A DNA stretch of 43,777 bases, taken from contig JAPLGD010000055.1 of NCBI GenBank assembly GCA_026390345.1, forward strand, positions 1 to 43,777, in the 5' to 3' direction. How positions within the stretch are numbered: position 1 is the first letter of the stretch; each line of letters begins with the position of its first letter. Position numbers and translations under genes: made by a program. A model generated the notes under the pieces. The model was not told the origin of the DNA. It searched no databases and saw only the letters and a program-made list of their open reading frames with translations. This document shows, in pieces, positions 17,617 through 25,512 of the stretch. Source of the DNA: Candidatus Bipolaricaulota bacterium (GTDB lineage Bacteria > Bipolaricaulota > Bipolaricaulia > UBA7950 > UBA9294).

Positions 17617-18586
17617 CGAAGCACCTCCAGCAGGCCACCATGTGATCGGGTTCGATTTCCCGCAGCGGGACATCGTCCTGCGCGCACCTCTCGAGAAGCA
17701 CGGGGCACCGTGGGTGGAACCGGCAGCCCTCCGGGGGCGCGATGAGGTCGGGTGGTGTTCCGGGAATGAACGCGAGCTCTTCCACTTCCTCGTGGAGGCG
17801 GGGCGTCGCGCCGAGAAGTCGCTGCGTGTACGGATGCGCCGGGCCTTGCGGTCCGTAGATCTGCGCGTTCGTTCCCATCTCGGCGATCCGACCCGCGTAC
17901 ATCACAAGGATTCGGTCGGAAACCTCCGCTTCGATCGACAGGTCGTGGGTGATGAAGATGAACGACACGCCAACCTGCTCCTTGAGGTCCTTCAGGAGGT
18001 TGATAATCTGGGCCTGAACCACGACGTCGAGTGCCGTCGTCGGCTCGTCGCAGATGATGACCTTGGGCTCAAGAAAGAGGGCGGTCGCGATGACCACTCG
18101 CTGCTTCATTCCTCCCGAAAGCTCGTGCGGGTACCGGCGCAGCACGTCGTCGGAGAGGCCGACCAGGTTGAGGTAGTTCTTCATCCTCTCCTTGGCCTCC
18201 GCCTTCTCCATCGTGCGGTGCTGCTGCAACGTCTCCCGCATCTGCTTCTCGATCGTGTATACGGGGGTGAGGCAATTCATCGCCCCCTGGAACACCATCG
18301 CGATGGTCTCCCACCGCACCCGACGTCGCACTTCGTTCTCGGACAGCTTGAGGATGTCCTGCCCGTCCAACAGGATCCTCCCGCCGATGATCCGCCCCGG
18401 CGGCGTCGGCATGTTCAATAGCGCCGTGCCCATGGTGGTTTTTCCGCACCCGGATTCGCCCACGACCCCCAGCGTCTCGCCCTTCCGCAGGAAGAACGAG
18501 AGCTTATCGACCGCCTTGACGACCCCCTTGCGGGTGAAGTAGTGCAGTTCGAGGTCTTGGACTTCCAGGACTCGTTCCTTCTCCAT
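17609..18586 (-). CDS. oppD: Peptide ABC transporter ATP-binding protein (OppD type)
   Basis: Second ATPase of the importer, expected to pair with OppF. 325 residues. Walker A GESGCGKTT at 43-51, signature LSGGMKQRVVIAT, Walker B VIICDEPTTALD and switch THDLS are complete. The Q-loop is FQGAMNCLTPVYTI, as is usual for OppD/DppD. The C-terminus carries CRFHPRCPVLLERC and a last VACWRC, the four-cysteine pattern that binds a [4Fe-4S] cluster in characterised DppD proteins. ATG at 18586 with GGGAG upstream; ten bases separate it from oppC. Confidence 0.93.
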   Translation of the reverse strand: MEKERVLEVQDLELHYFTRKGVVKAVDKLSFFLRKGETLGVVGESGCGKTTMGTALLNMPTPPGRIIGGRILLDGQDILKLSENEVRRRVRWETIAMVFQGAMNCLTPVYTIEKQMRETLQQHRTMEKAEAKERMKNYLNLVGLSDDVLRRYPHELSGGMKQRVVIATALFLEPKVIICDEPTTALDVVVQAQIINLLKDLKEQVGVSFIFITHDLSIEAEVSDRILVMYAGRIAEMGTNAQIYGPQGPAHPYTQRLLGATPRLHEEVEELAFIPGTPPDLIAPPEGCRFHPRCPVLLERCAQDDVPLREIEPDHMVACWRCFDE

Positions 18587-18596
18587 TCCCGACTCC

Positions 18597-19988
18597 CTAT
18601 CTCGTTCTCAACTTGGGGTTCAGAATCGTGTCCATCGCGAATCCGATGAACGCGAAGGTCATGCCCATGAGGGCGATCGCGAGACCCGGCGGAACGATCC
18701 ACCACCAGATCCCCTGCAGCACCGCGCCGCTCGAGTACGCGTCGAACAGGATCTGCCCCCACGTGACGACGGTCGCGTCGCCGAGGCCGATCAGGCTGAT
18801 GCTGGCTTCGTACGTGATCGCACCCGGAACGGCGAGGGCCATCGAAGCGAACGCATACGGAACGAGCTGCGGAATCATGTGCTTGAACAGGATCCTCCGG
18901 TGCGACGCCCCGAGTCCTTGCGCCGCCTCGATGTACGCATTCTCCTTCAGCTGGAGCGCGATCGACCGAACGGTCTTCACCGGGCCGACCCAGAAGAAGA
19001 TGCACATCATGGTGATCATGATCCAGATGCTCGGCTTGAACACCGCGCTGAGCACGATCAGGATCGGAAGGAGCGGGATGCTCACGAAAACCTCGTAGAT
19101 TCGGTTCATGAGCGAGTCAATCCAGCCGCCGAAGTACCCGGAGGCAACCCCGTAGATCACCCCGACGACGACCGAAATGATCGACGTCAGGAGGCCGATG
19201 ATGAGCGCCCACTTGGTTCCCGCGACGAGGCCGCTCCACAGGTCGCGCTTCTGGGCGTCCGTCCCGAGGATTCCCGAGACTCCTCCTGCAACGATGACCT
19301 TGGCGCTGTCGAGTTTCGCTGTGGCGCCGACGAGCGTCACGTCCAACTTGAGCACGTACGTCCCGTCGAGAACCTGCGGGTCCGAGAACACTCCGGGCTG
19401 AGCCTTGCCAAACAGCACGCCCACGGAGTTGATCTGCTTCGGGTTTCGGGACGCCGCCACGGCCGGATCCTCGGCCGACGCGACCATCTGGAACACGCGT
19501 TCGCGCAGGTTTTGGTCCACCGAGATGCGAAGAACCTGGGATCCGCTGCTCGACGTGTTCTTCTGGTAGGTCACGCTGCGCCCGTCGGGACGCACAATGT
19601 CCAGCGTGAGTGAAACCTGTCCGGTCAGAGCGAGTTGCAGGAGGACGTCACTCGGCGGGCGACCCGCTTTGAACTCGTACGGGAACTCCATCGTCGTCCT
19701 GCGGACGCCCTCGGCCTCCTGCACATTCTGCGCTTGGATGACCGCCGACGTGGCGTAGTCCTTGCTCGTGAACCAGTTCACCCAAACCGGCAGCGCATAG
19801 CGCGGGGAGTCCGTCCAATACATCATGTCTCGCCACCGCGAGTTCACGTCTCGATACGTCAGAAGAGGCCGCTCGAAGATGACCAAGGCCAGGAACACCA
19901 CGAGCAACGCGACGCCGACCATGCCGAAGCGAACCTGCCGAAACTCGCTCCAGAAGGAGCGCAGCTGTGCAAGCCTGTCGCGCTTCAT
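18597..19988 (-). CDS. oppC: Peptide ABC transporter permease (OppC type) with large periplasmic insert
   Basis: Inner-membrane channel subunit. 463 residues, against about 300 for ordinary OppC/DppC. After the first membrane helix (about 22-40) some 200 residues are extracytoplasmic. They include beta-rich stretches (QVSLTLDIVRPDGRSVTY, LDGTYVLKLDVTLVGATAKL) resembling an Ig-like fold. The family segment then resumes as GILGTDAQKRDLWSGLVAG, where KRD replaces the common GRD, followed by five membrane helices and the EAA loop AAQGLGASHRRILFKHMIPQ that docks on the ATPase. The start overlaps the oppB stop by four bases (ATGA). The insert may contact the long binding protein encoded upstream. 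Confidence 0.9.
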   Translation of the reverse strand: MKRDRLAQLRSFWSEFRQVRFGMVGVALLVVFLALVIFERPLLTYRDVNSRWRDMMYWTDSPRYALPVWVNWFTSKDYATSAVIQAQNVQEAEGVRRTTMEFPYEFKAGRPPSDVLLQLALTGQVSLTLDIVRPDGRSVTYQKNTSSSGSQVLRISVDQNLRERVFQMVASAEDPAVAASRNPKQINSVGVLFGKAQPGVFSDPQVLDGTYVLKLDVTLVGATAKLDSAKVIVAGGVSGILGTDAQKRDLWSGLVAGTKWALIIGLLTSIISVVVGVIYGVASGYFGGWIDSLMNRIYEVFVSIPLLPILIVLSAVFKPSIWIMITMMCIFFWVGPVKTVRSIALQLKENAYIEAAQGLGASHRRILFKHMIPQLVPYAFASMALAVPGAITYEASISLIGLGDATVVTWGQILFDAYSSGAVLQGIWWWIVPPGLAIALMGMTFAFIGFAMDTILNPKLRTR

Positions 19989-21037
19989 GCCTTGCCACCT
20001 ACCTTCACGCGGGGGTCGAGGAATCCGTAGATGAGGTCAAGGAATGCTAGCCCAGCAATGTAGAGTCCTGTGGTCATCGACAAATTTCCCATTAGGACCG
20101 GAATGTCATTCTGCTGCACTGACTGCCAATAGAGGCTCCCCATTCCGGGCCAACTGAAGATCCCTTCGTAGATGATCGCTCCGAAGAACGCCCCTAGAAG
20201 CGAGAGCACGGAGAACGTTACGATCGGAGGAGCCGAGGCGCGCAACGTGTGCCCGAACAAGACCCTCCGCTCGGAGATCCCGCGCGCCCGGGCGGACATG
20301 ATGAAGTCCTCCTGCATCGTCCCAAGCACGATGTTCCGCGTGATGTACGCCGTTCCCCAGAACCCGAGGAAGACGAGCGTGAGGACCGGGAGAACCATGT
20401 GGTAGACGAGATCGAGAACGTAGCCGATGCCCTCCGGAGGCGGCGTGGAGTGCATCGCCCCCGATGGGAACAGCGGCATCGTGAAGGCGAAGAACATGAT
20501 GAACAGCATTCCGAGCCACCACGCCGGCATGCCGTAGACGATCATCGTTCCCACGGACGTCGTCTTGTCCATCAGGCCGCCGGCCTTCCGCGCCTTTCGC
20601 ATGCCGAGCCACACGCCAAGGATGATGTCGAGCACCGTGACGGTTCCAAACAGTAGCAGCGTCCGAGGGATTCGCTCGGTTACGATCGTCATCACGTCCT
20701 GGGAGCCCTCCGCCGAGCGGATGATCGTCGATTGGCCGAGGCGGAAGGTGACCGTGTCGATGCTTCGCCAGAAGATGCGGCCCATGAGCGGTTCATCCAG
20801 GTGGTACATCCTCGTGAGCTCAGCCTGGCGCTGTACTTTCCACACGAGGAACTGGTCCTGGCTGCGCTGCTGTCCTTGACGGAGCCACGCCCTGGACTCG
20901 CCGTTCACCGTCTCCTGGATCTGCGACCGCATGACTCTGTCGGCCACGGAGTTAAAGATTGCAGAGAAGATGAACACGATCACCGCGAACATGATGAAGG
21001 CGTAGATCACGCGACGGATCGCGTATTTCCAGTACAT
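19985..21037 (-). CDS. oppB: Peptide ABC transporter permease (OppB type)
   Basis: Inner-membrane channel subunit partnering OppC. 350 residues. The first helix (IRRVIYAFIMFAVIVFIFSAIF) is followed by about 110 extracytoplasmic residues, longer than usual, rich in Gln/Arg and charged helices. Then come the canonical helices and the EAA loop SARARGISERRVLFGHTLRAS. The ATG at 21037 is chosen over a start 23 codons upstream because GGAGAGG precedes it and because the upstream part would be translated through a terminator hairpin. It lies 120 bp after the binding-protein gene, separated by that hairpin. Confidence 0.9.
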   Translation of the reverse strand: MYWKYAIRRVIYAFIMFAVIVFIFSAIFNSVADRVMRSQIQETVNGESRAWLRQGQQRSQDQFLVWKVQRQAELTRMYHLDEPLMGRIFWRSIDTVTFRLGQSTIIRSAEGSQDVMTIVTERIPRTLLLFGTVTVLDIILGVWLGMRKARKAGGLMDKTTSVGTMIVYGMPAWWLGMLFIMFFAFTMPLFPSGAMHSTPPPEGIGYVLDLVYHMVLPVLTLVFLGFWGTAYITRNIVLGTMQEDFIMSARARGISERRVLFGHTLRASAPPIVTFSVLSLLGAFFGAIIYEGIFSWPGMGSLYWQSVQQNDIPVLMGNLSMTTGLYIAGLAFLDLIYGFLDPRVKVGGKA

Positions 21038-21066
21038 GTCGCTTGCCTCTCCTTCCCGTCCCGCGC

Positions 21067-21112
21067 AAGAAAACGGGCGGTGTCTGCGCCGAGGCGCATC
21101 CGACACCGCCCG
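21067..21112 (-). terminator. Intercistronic terminator/attenuator between binding protein and permease genes
   Basis: On the minus strand a perfect 11-bp outer stem (CGGGCGGTGTC / GACACCGCCCG) encloses a 6-bp inner stem (TGCGCC / GGCGCA), with a three-base bulge. It is followed by TTTTCTT. The position directly after the binding-protein gene fits partial termination that makes more binding protein than permease. Confidence 0.85.
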
Positions 21113-21157
21113 ATCTAGTTGCCTTCTAGGCCCTATCTACCTCTGCATCCTCCGATC

Positions 21158-23683
21158 CTACTGGAGCAGCAGTGTAGCGCCTGCCGCGGACGGAAGGCCG
21201 TCAGCGGGGGCAGCGATCGCGACGACCGTGTACGCCCCGGCGGCAAGACCCTTCGTCAGGCTGCCAGGAATAACGACCGCGTACGTTCCGGCCTGCGTCA
21301 GCTTCGCCGCGACCGTCGTCTCGCCCGCGCCCGTCACGAACACCAACGAAACCACGGCCTTGCTGGCCGGCTCGAAGATGTCGTACGGGTAGCGGCCTTC
21401 GCTCGCCTTGATCGTGACCGCGACATCGGCCCCAGCCTTCGCTACGGCCGGGAGGATGACCTGGTCAACGCGCGCCGTGCCGACTTCCATCGTGTCGAGC
21501 CAGTACTGGCCCGAGAACGGGTAGCTCGGATCGCGGTACGCCTTGAGGGTCATCTGGCTGTTGGCGGGGTCGAACGAATCGATGTAGTACCCGCCGTTGC
21601 CGATGTACGCGTGCCCATGTGCGTCGATGAAGTCGATCGCCTGCTGGTACATCTGGGCGATGTCATCGGCCGTCTTGCCGGCCGCGGGGAGCAGGTCGAC
21701 GAGGTACGCCGGAACGAACTTGGCATCCCTCATCTCCACGAACTTCGCGCGGATGTCGGCGACGATGGCCGGGACCAGGATGTCGACCTCGGTCACGCCG
21801 CTCTGCTGCGTGAACGAGTAGACGGTCCCCGAAGCGCTGCCTTCGGCGATGAGCTTCCCGAGCGCCTCAACGACAGTCCACTTGACGCCCTGGGCGTGGT
21901 TGGCCGCGCGCGGATAGAGCGCGGGGACACCCGACGAGCCTACGCGGTCGATGTCGGGCGGGAAGTTGTTGTCGAAGTAGGTGTGGAGCGTGCCGTCCTT
22001 GAAGTTCCAGATCGACCCATGGGTGTAGGCGAATCCCGGAGCTACGGACGTCGAGTACGCAGAATCGTAGTACGGATCGCCGGCGTAGTCCTCGGTGGCC
22101 CAGTCGGTCGCAAACCCTTCGCACGCAGCGTAGTCAAGCAGCGACATCTCGCTGCCGTCGTGCGACTTCGGGAAGTACGAGCTGTAGTCGCCCTCGGCCC
22201 ACGCGATCTCGCCGCCGGTCGAGACCCACGCCTTCTGCGTCGAGTTCCACTCAACAGCAGCCGCCGGCACCTCGATCTTGCCGACCGCCGTGCCGTCCGC
22301 CGCGAAGTCCACCTGGACGTTCACGTTCTTCCAGCTCACCAGGATCGGCGAGTAGGCCGCCGAGCCCGGGGCGTTGGTCGTCGTCGGGTCCGTGACCTGC
22401 TGGATGATGTTCGCAGCGTACATGTCGTTGAAGCCCTGCGTACCGATCGGGTCCCAGGCGTTCAGGAAGAGCGAGCCGCGCGCCGAGTACTGCGTAATGC
22501 GGACAGGCCGATCCTTGTTCGTCGGGACCATCGTGTACATCGAGAAGTTGTTGAAACCGTCGCCGAGACCGTACAGGAACCGGGCCTCGAAAGCGGCCTT
22601 GTTCGCTGCGAAGTAGCTGCTCTGCTCGATCAAGTAGACGCGGACGGCTTCCTTCAGCCCCTCGGCGGTGGCCTTCGTCATGAGGTCCCAGTACTCCTCG
22701 AGGGTCGCGAACTGGCCGTAGATGATCTTTTGCGTCCAGGCATCGAGATTGGCGTTCTGGTAGTTCCACCAGGTCGCCTCGCCGCCGCCTGGCATGTTCG
22801 TGTACCAAGGCGCGTACATCTGGGTGATGTTGACGTCCTTGTACAGCGACGTGCCGCCCGCACCCCAGCCTTCCGTGTACAGGTTCCACAGATAGTCCTT
22901 GGGGTCGGTCAGGTACGCCGTGCGGATGCAGTAGGTTCGGTCGCGCTCGACGCGGTCGCACTTGATGCCGCACTTCTCGACCTGGTCGGCGAAGTACCGT
23001 CCAAGCGGCAGACGGACGTTCGGGTCGTCGACGCGGATCAAGAACTTCATCGTGACCGGCTTGCCGTCGAAGGCCCAGAAGCCATCGGCGCCGCGGGCGA
23101 GTCGTCCGACGTTCTCGGGCAGCTTCGCCGCAGCTTCCATGGCGGCCGTAACCATTTCGATGGCGCGCGCCTCATCGCCTTCGTTCGTCAGACCAAGCTT
23201 GCTCGCCTCGAGGTAAAGCTTGTAGGCGCCCGGCTCATTCGGCCCGACGGCGACGATGGAGGGAGCTCCCGCGCCCTGCAGGATCTCGTCCACGAGCTGC
23301 TGCCGGTTCACGAGCAGGTGCATCGCGAAGCGGATCTCGCGGACGGCGAACGGGTTGAAGAGCTCCTCGCCGTTCGTGGTCACCGCGATGTACGGGGCTT
23401 TGTCCGGGTAGTTGTTGAAGATGAAGCTGTCCGTCCCGGACGGGACCACGTACAGCTCAAGCTGGTCGAGGGTCGCTTGGTCAAGCCCGAAGATGACGTT
23501 CCCCGACTCGTTGTATTGGAAGATGTCGATGTTGCCCGCCGCGACGTCCTGCAGAGCGATCTCTTCCTGCATGCGGACGTCGTAGATGATCCCGTCCGCG
23601 AACGGTCCTTGTTGCGCAAGGCCGAGGACGCTCGTCAGGGCACCGATGAGAAGAACTACACTAAGCACACCGCGTAGTCTCAA
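21158..23683 (-). CDS. Family-5 peptide-binding protein in apparently permuted order
   Basis: Exported substrate-binding protein, 841 residues. A TTG start at 23683 is chosen because GAGGAGGG lies seven bases upstream; it gives a clean signal peptide (RLRGVLSVVLLIGALTSVLGLA) with no lipobox. The mature protein begins with blocks that in ordinary SBP_bac_5 proteins lie in the middle: GNIDIFQY (compare GEVDIAY) and AVREIRFAMHLLVNRQQLVDEIL (compare VRQALNYAIDREAIV). Blocks normally near the N-terminus come last, notably GNGGYYIDSFDPANSQMTLKAYRDPSY (compare GTGPYKL...LVRNPNYW). The C-terminal 90 residues look like an Ig-type domain (PAVAKAGADVAVTIKAS). It heads the permease and ATPase genes. Substrate unknown; peptides or oligosaccharides are likely. 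Confidence 0.85.
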   Translation of the reverse strand: MRLRGVLSVVLLIGALTSVLGLAQQGPFADGIIYDVRMQEEIALQDVAAGNIDIFQYNESGNVIFGLDQATLDQLELYVVPSGTDSFIFNNYPDKAPYIAVTTNGEELFNPFAVREIRFAMHLLVNRQQLVDEILQGAGAPSIVAVGPNEPGAYKLYLEASKLGLTNEGDEARAIEMVTAAMEAAAKLPENVGRLARGADGFWAFDGKPVTMKFLIRVDDPNVRLPLGRYFADQVEKCGIKCDRVERDRTYCIRTAYLTDPKDYLWNLYTEGWGAGGTSLYKDVNITQMYAPWYTNMPGGGEATWWNYQNANLDAWTQKIIYGQFATLEEYWDLMTKATAEGLKEAVRVYLIEQSSYFAANKAAFEARFLYGLGDGFNNFSMYTMVPTNKDRPVRITQYSARGSLFLNAWDPIGTQGFNDMYAANIIQQVTDPTTTNAPGSAAYSPILVSWKNVNVQVDFAADGTAVGKIEVPAAAVEWNSTQKAWVSTGGEIAWAEGDYSSYFPKSHDGSEMSLLDYAACEGFATDWATEDYAGDPYYDSAYSTSVAPGFAYTHGSIWNFKDGTLHTYFDNNFPPDIDRVGSSGVPALYPRAANHAQGVKWTVVEALGKLIAEGSASGTVYSFTQQSGVTEVDILVPAIVADIRAKFVEMRDAKFVPAYLVDLLPAAGKTADDIAQMYQQAIDFIDAHGHAYIGNGGYYIDSFDPANSQMTLKAYRDPSYPFSGQYWLDTMEVGTARVDQVILPAVAKAGADVAVTIKASEGRYPYDIFEPASKAVVSLVFVTGAGETTVAAKLTQAGTYAVVIPGSLTKGLAAGAYTVVAIAAPADGLPSAAGATLLLQ

Positions 23684-23710
23684 TTCGCTTCCCTCCTCTG
23701 GGGGTCGTGC

Positions 23711-23728
23711 GGAGAGGATGAACTCTCC
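23711..23728 (-). promoter_or_regulatory. Hairpin just upstream of the binding-protein ribosome site
   Basis: GGAGAG and CTCTCC form a 6-bp stem with a six-base loop, ending about 11 bases before the CAGAGGAGGG ribosome site. The CCTCT in its right arm can instead pair with AGAGG of that site, so the two structures could compete and tune translation. Inference only. Confidence 0.3.
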
Positions 23729-23841
23729 CACTGCCGTTCTAGGTCACTAGCGCTTCGTACGCCAATCAGGGATGAGCGCATGCTCGGACCGCTGCACACT
23801 CCCTGCGGCCCGGCAACTCGTCCCCTTCGGTCGACGCGCTC

Positions 23842-24249
23842 CTAGTAGTTCTTGAACGTAGCCTGGTACAGCTTGATCGCCTGATCGTTCGACGAGGTGA
23901 TCTTCAGGACGACGTAGTCCATGAAGCCGACGGACTGAGGAAGATTGATGCGGAAGTAGGTGTCCGCCATCTGTCCCAGGTAGTTGTCGAGCCCGCTCAC
24001 GACAATCTGGCCACCCGAGTAGATGTAGCACTCCACATCGACTAGCGCGATCGGCGTGCTGGCTACCAGAATGATCGTATTGAACGTGTCCGAGCCCGTG
24101 TTCACGAGGAGCAGGTACCCAGCCGTGCCATCCAGCGTCGTGGACCAAACAACGTTCGGGTCCTCAAACAGCGGGCTGGCTGCCACAGTGAGCCCTGCAC
24201 CCAGCAACAGTGACGTAAGCAGAAGACCAATGGCCAATCTCTTCATCAC
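23842..24249 (-). CDS. Small secreted protein, unknown
   Basis: Not recognised. 135 residues with a clear signal peptide (KRLAIGLLLTSLLLGAGLTVAAS) and a mature part of about 110 residues with alternating short strands (GYLLLVNTGSDTFNTIILVAS, VDVECYIYSGGQIVVSG), suggesting a single beta-sandwich domain. It has one cysteine and no lipobox. It starts at GTG 24249, seven bases after AAGGAGG; the ATG directly behind it (24246) is an alternative. It is the first gene after the promoter at 24349-24377 and lies upstream of the long binding protein, so an accessory role with that transporter is plausible but unproven. Confidence 0.75.
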   Translation of the reverse strand: MMKRLAIGLLLTSLLLGAGLTVAASPLFEDPNVVWSTTLDGTAGYLLLVNTGSDTFNTIILVASTPIALVDVECYIYSGGQIVVSGLDNYLGQMADTYFRINLPQSVGFMDYVVLKITSSNDQAIKLYQATFKNY

Positions 24250-24348
24250 TACGGAGCCTCCTTATGGTGTTCGCCTCACACAGAACCAATGGGATCGCAA
24301 CGCTGCGAATCCCTCAGCACCTGTGCCATCTAGTAGAGAGTAAGAGCC

Positions 24349-24377
24349 AGTATACGGGAGAAGCGGGGCAGAGACAA
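24349..24377 (-). promoter_or_regulatory. Sigma-70-type promoter of the opp-type operon
   Basis: On the minus strand TTGTCT (24372-24377) and TATACT (24349-24354) are separated by exactly 17 bases. A transcript would start near 24342, giving a leader of about 90 bases before the small secreted protein. A weak CGGGAGA/TCTCCCG stem overlaps the promoter and may end the upstream dpp-like transcript. Confidence 0.7.
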
Positions 24378-24399
24378 GCAGACCCTCTCCCGCTGGCCC

Positions 24400-25512
24400 T
24401 CAATCGGAGATTGCGCGGACCGGGGAGCGAGTTGTCCCCCGCCGCCCCGAGGCGCGGCCCGCTTCGGCCTCGCGGAACGCTTCCCCGAGGCACGCAAAAG
24501 CGAGAACCGAAGCGACGAGAAACCCTCCTGGGATGAGCAGCCACGGAGAACGCTCGACCACCGCAAGGCTCCGCGCTCCGGCGAGCAACGCTCCCCAACT
24601 CGTCATCGGCTCGCGAACTCCGAGCCCCAGGAAGCTGAGCGACGCCTCCATCAGCATCGTCCCGGGGATGAGGAGCGTCGCGGAGACCGCAAGGTACGAC
24701 GTGACGTGAGGCAGAACGTGCCGGCAGAGGATCCGCACATGTCCCGCTCCCAAGGCCCTCGCCGCCAGAACGAAGTCGCGCTCGCGAATCGATAGGACCT
24801 GGCCGCGAACAACCCGCGCCATTCCCCCCCACCCGACCACGGCCAGTGCCCCAAGAATCGCAAGCAGGCTCGCCGCAGGGGGTGCGTGGCGCGCCCCGAG
24901 CAGCGAGCCCATCACAAGAAGGACCGGGAGCCCTGGAAGCGCGACGGCGATCTCCCCGAATCGCTGCAAGAGGAAGTCGACCCACCCGCCGCAGTATCCC
25001 GAGATCCCCCCCAAGAGGGCCGCCAGAGGAATCAGAAGCAGGAGGACGTACGGACCGACGATGAGGGAGACCCGGCCGCCGGTCAGAACGCGCGCGAGGA
25101 GATCCCGACCCAGGGCGTCCGCTCCGAACAAGTAGACCCTGGTCCCGCTACCGGCGTCGGCGAGCCCGAACAGGTGGACGTCCGCAGGAAAGATGCCGAA
25201 CAACCTGTACGGGGTGCCGCGGGGAAAGAACCGGAGGTACACCCTCCGGGATTCGTCCTCCACGATCCTCCGAGCATACGTGCTTGGGTCGGTTTCCATG
25301 CGGAAAGGATGGACGAACGGGCGAGCCGACCAACCCGCTCCGTCGTGGAAGCAGATCCCGGTTGGAGGCGCAAACGCGTGCTCGTTCCTCTGTTCATCGT
25401 ACGGATACGGCGCCAGGAACTCCGCCAGAGCGCACGCCACGGCGAGCACCGCAAGGACGACGGCCGCTCCGCGCCAGGTGCCGGACACAGTCCGCCTCCC
25501 AACCTTGGTCAC
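24400..25512 (-). CDS. dppC: Peptide ABC transporter permease (DppC type)
   Basis: Channel subunit, 370 residues. One N-terminal helix (AAVVLAVLAVACALAEFLAP) is followed by about 95 extracytoplasmic residues containing PFRMETDPSTYARRIVEDESRRVYLRFF in two parts, a moderate insert. The family signature RVYLFGADALGRDLLARVLTGG is complete here, unlike in the other OppC of this window. The EAA loop is AARALGAGHVRILCRHVLP. A GTG start at 25512 preceded by GGAGGGGAGC overlaps the dppB stop by four bases. Last gene of the dpp-like unit; no ATPase gene follows before the next promoter. Confidence 0.9.
   Translation of the reverse strand: MTKVGRRTVSGTWRGAAVVLAVLAVACALAEFLAPYPYDEQRNEHAFAPPTGICFHDGAGWSARPFVHPFRMETDPSTYARRIVEDESRRVYLRFFPRGTPYRLFGIFPADVHLFGLADAGSGTRVYLFGADALGRDLLARVLTGGRVSLIVGPYVLLLLIPLAALLGGISGYCGGWVDFLLQRFGEIAVALPGLPVLLVMGSLLGARHAPPAASLLAILGALAVVGWGGMARVVRGQVLSIRERDFVLAARALGAGHVRILCRHVLPHVTSYLAVSATLLIPGTMLMEASLSFLGLGVREPMTSWGALLAGARSLAVVERSPWLLIPGGFLVASVLAFACLGEAFREAEAGRASGRRGTTRSPVRAISD

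Noticed and set aside
21119-23677. 852-codon open frame antisense to the long binding protein
   Set aside because: Arg/Val/Asp-rich shadow translation without signal or domain; the minus strand has a signal peptide, ribosome site and family blocks.
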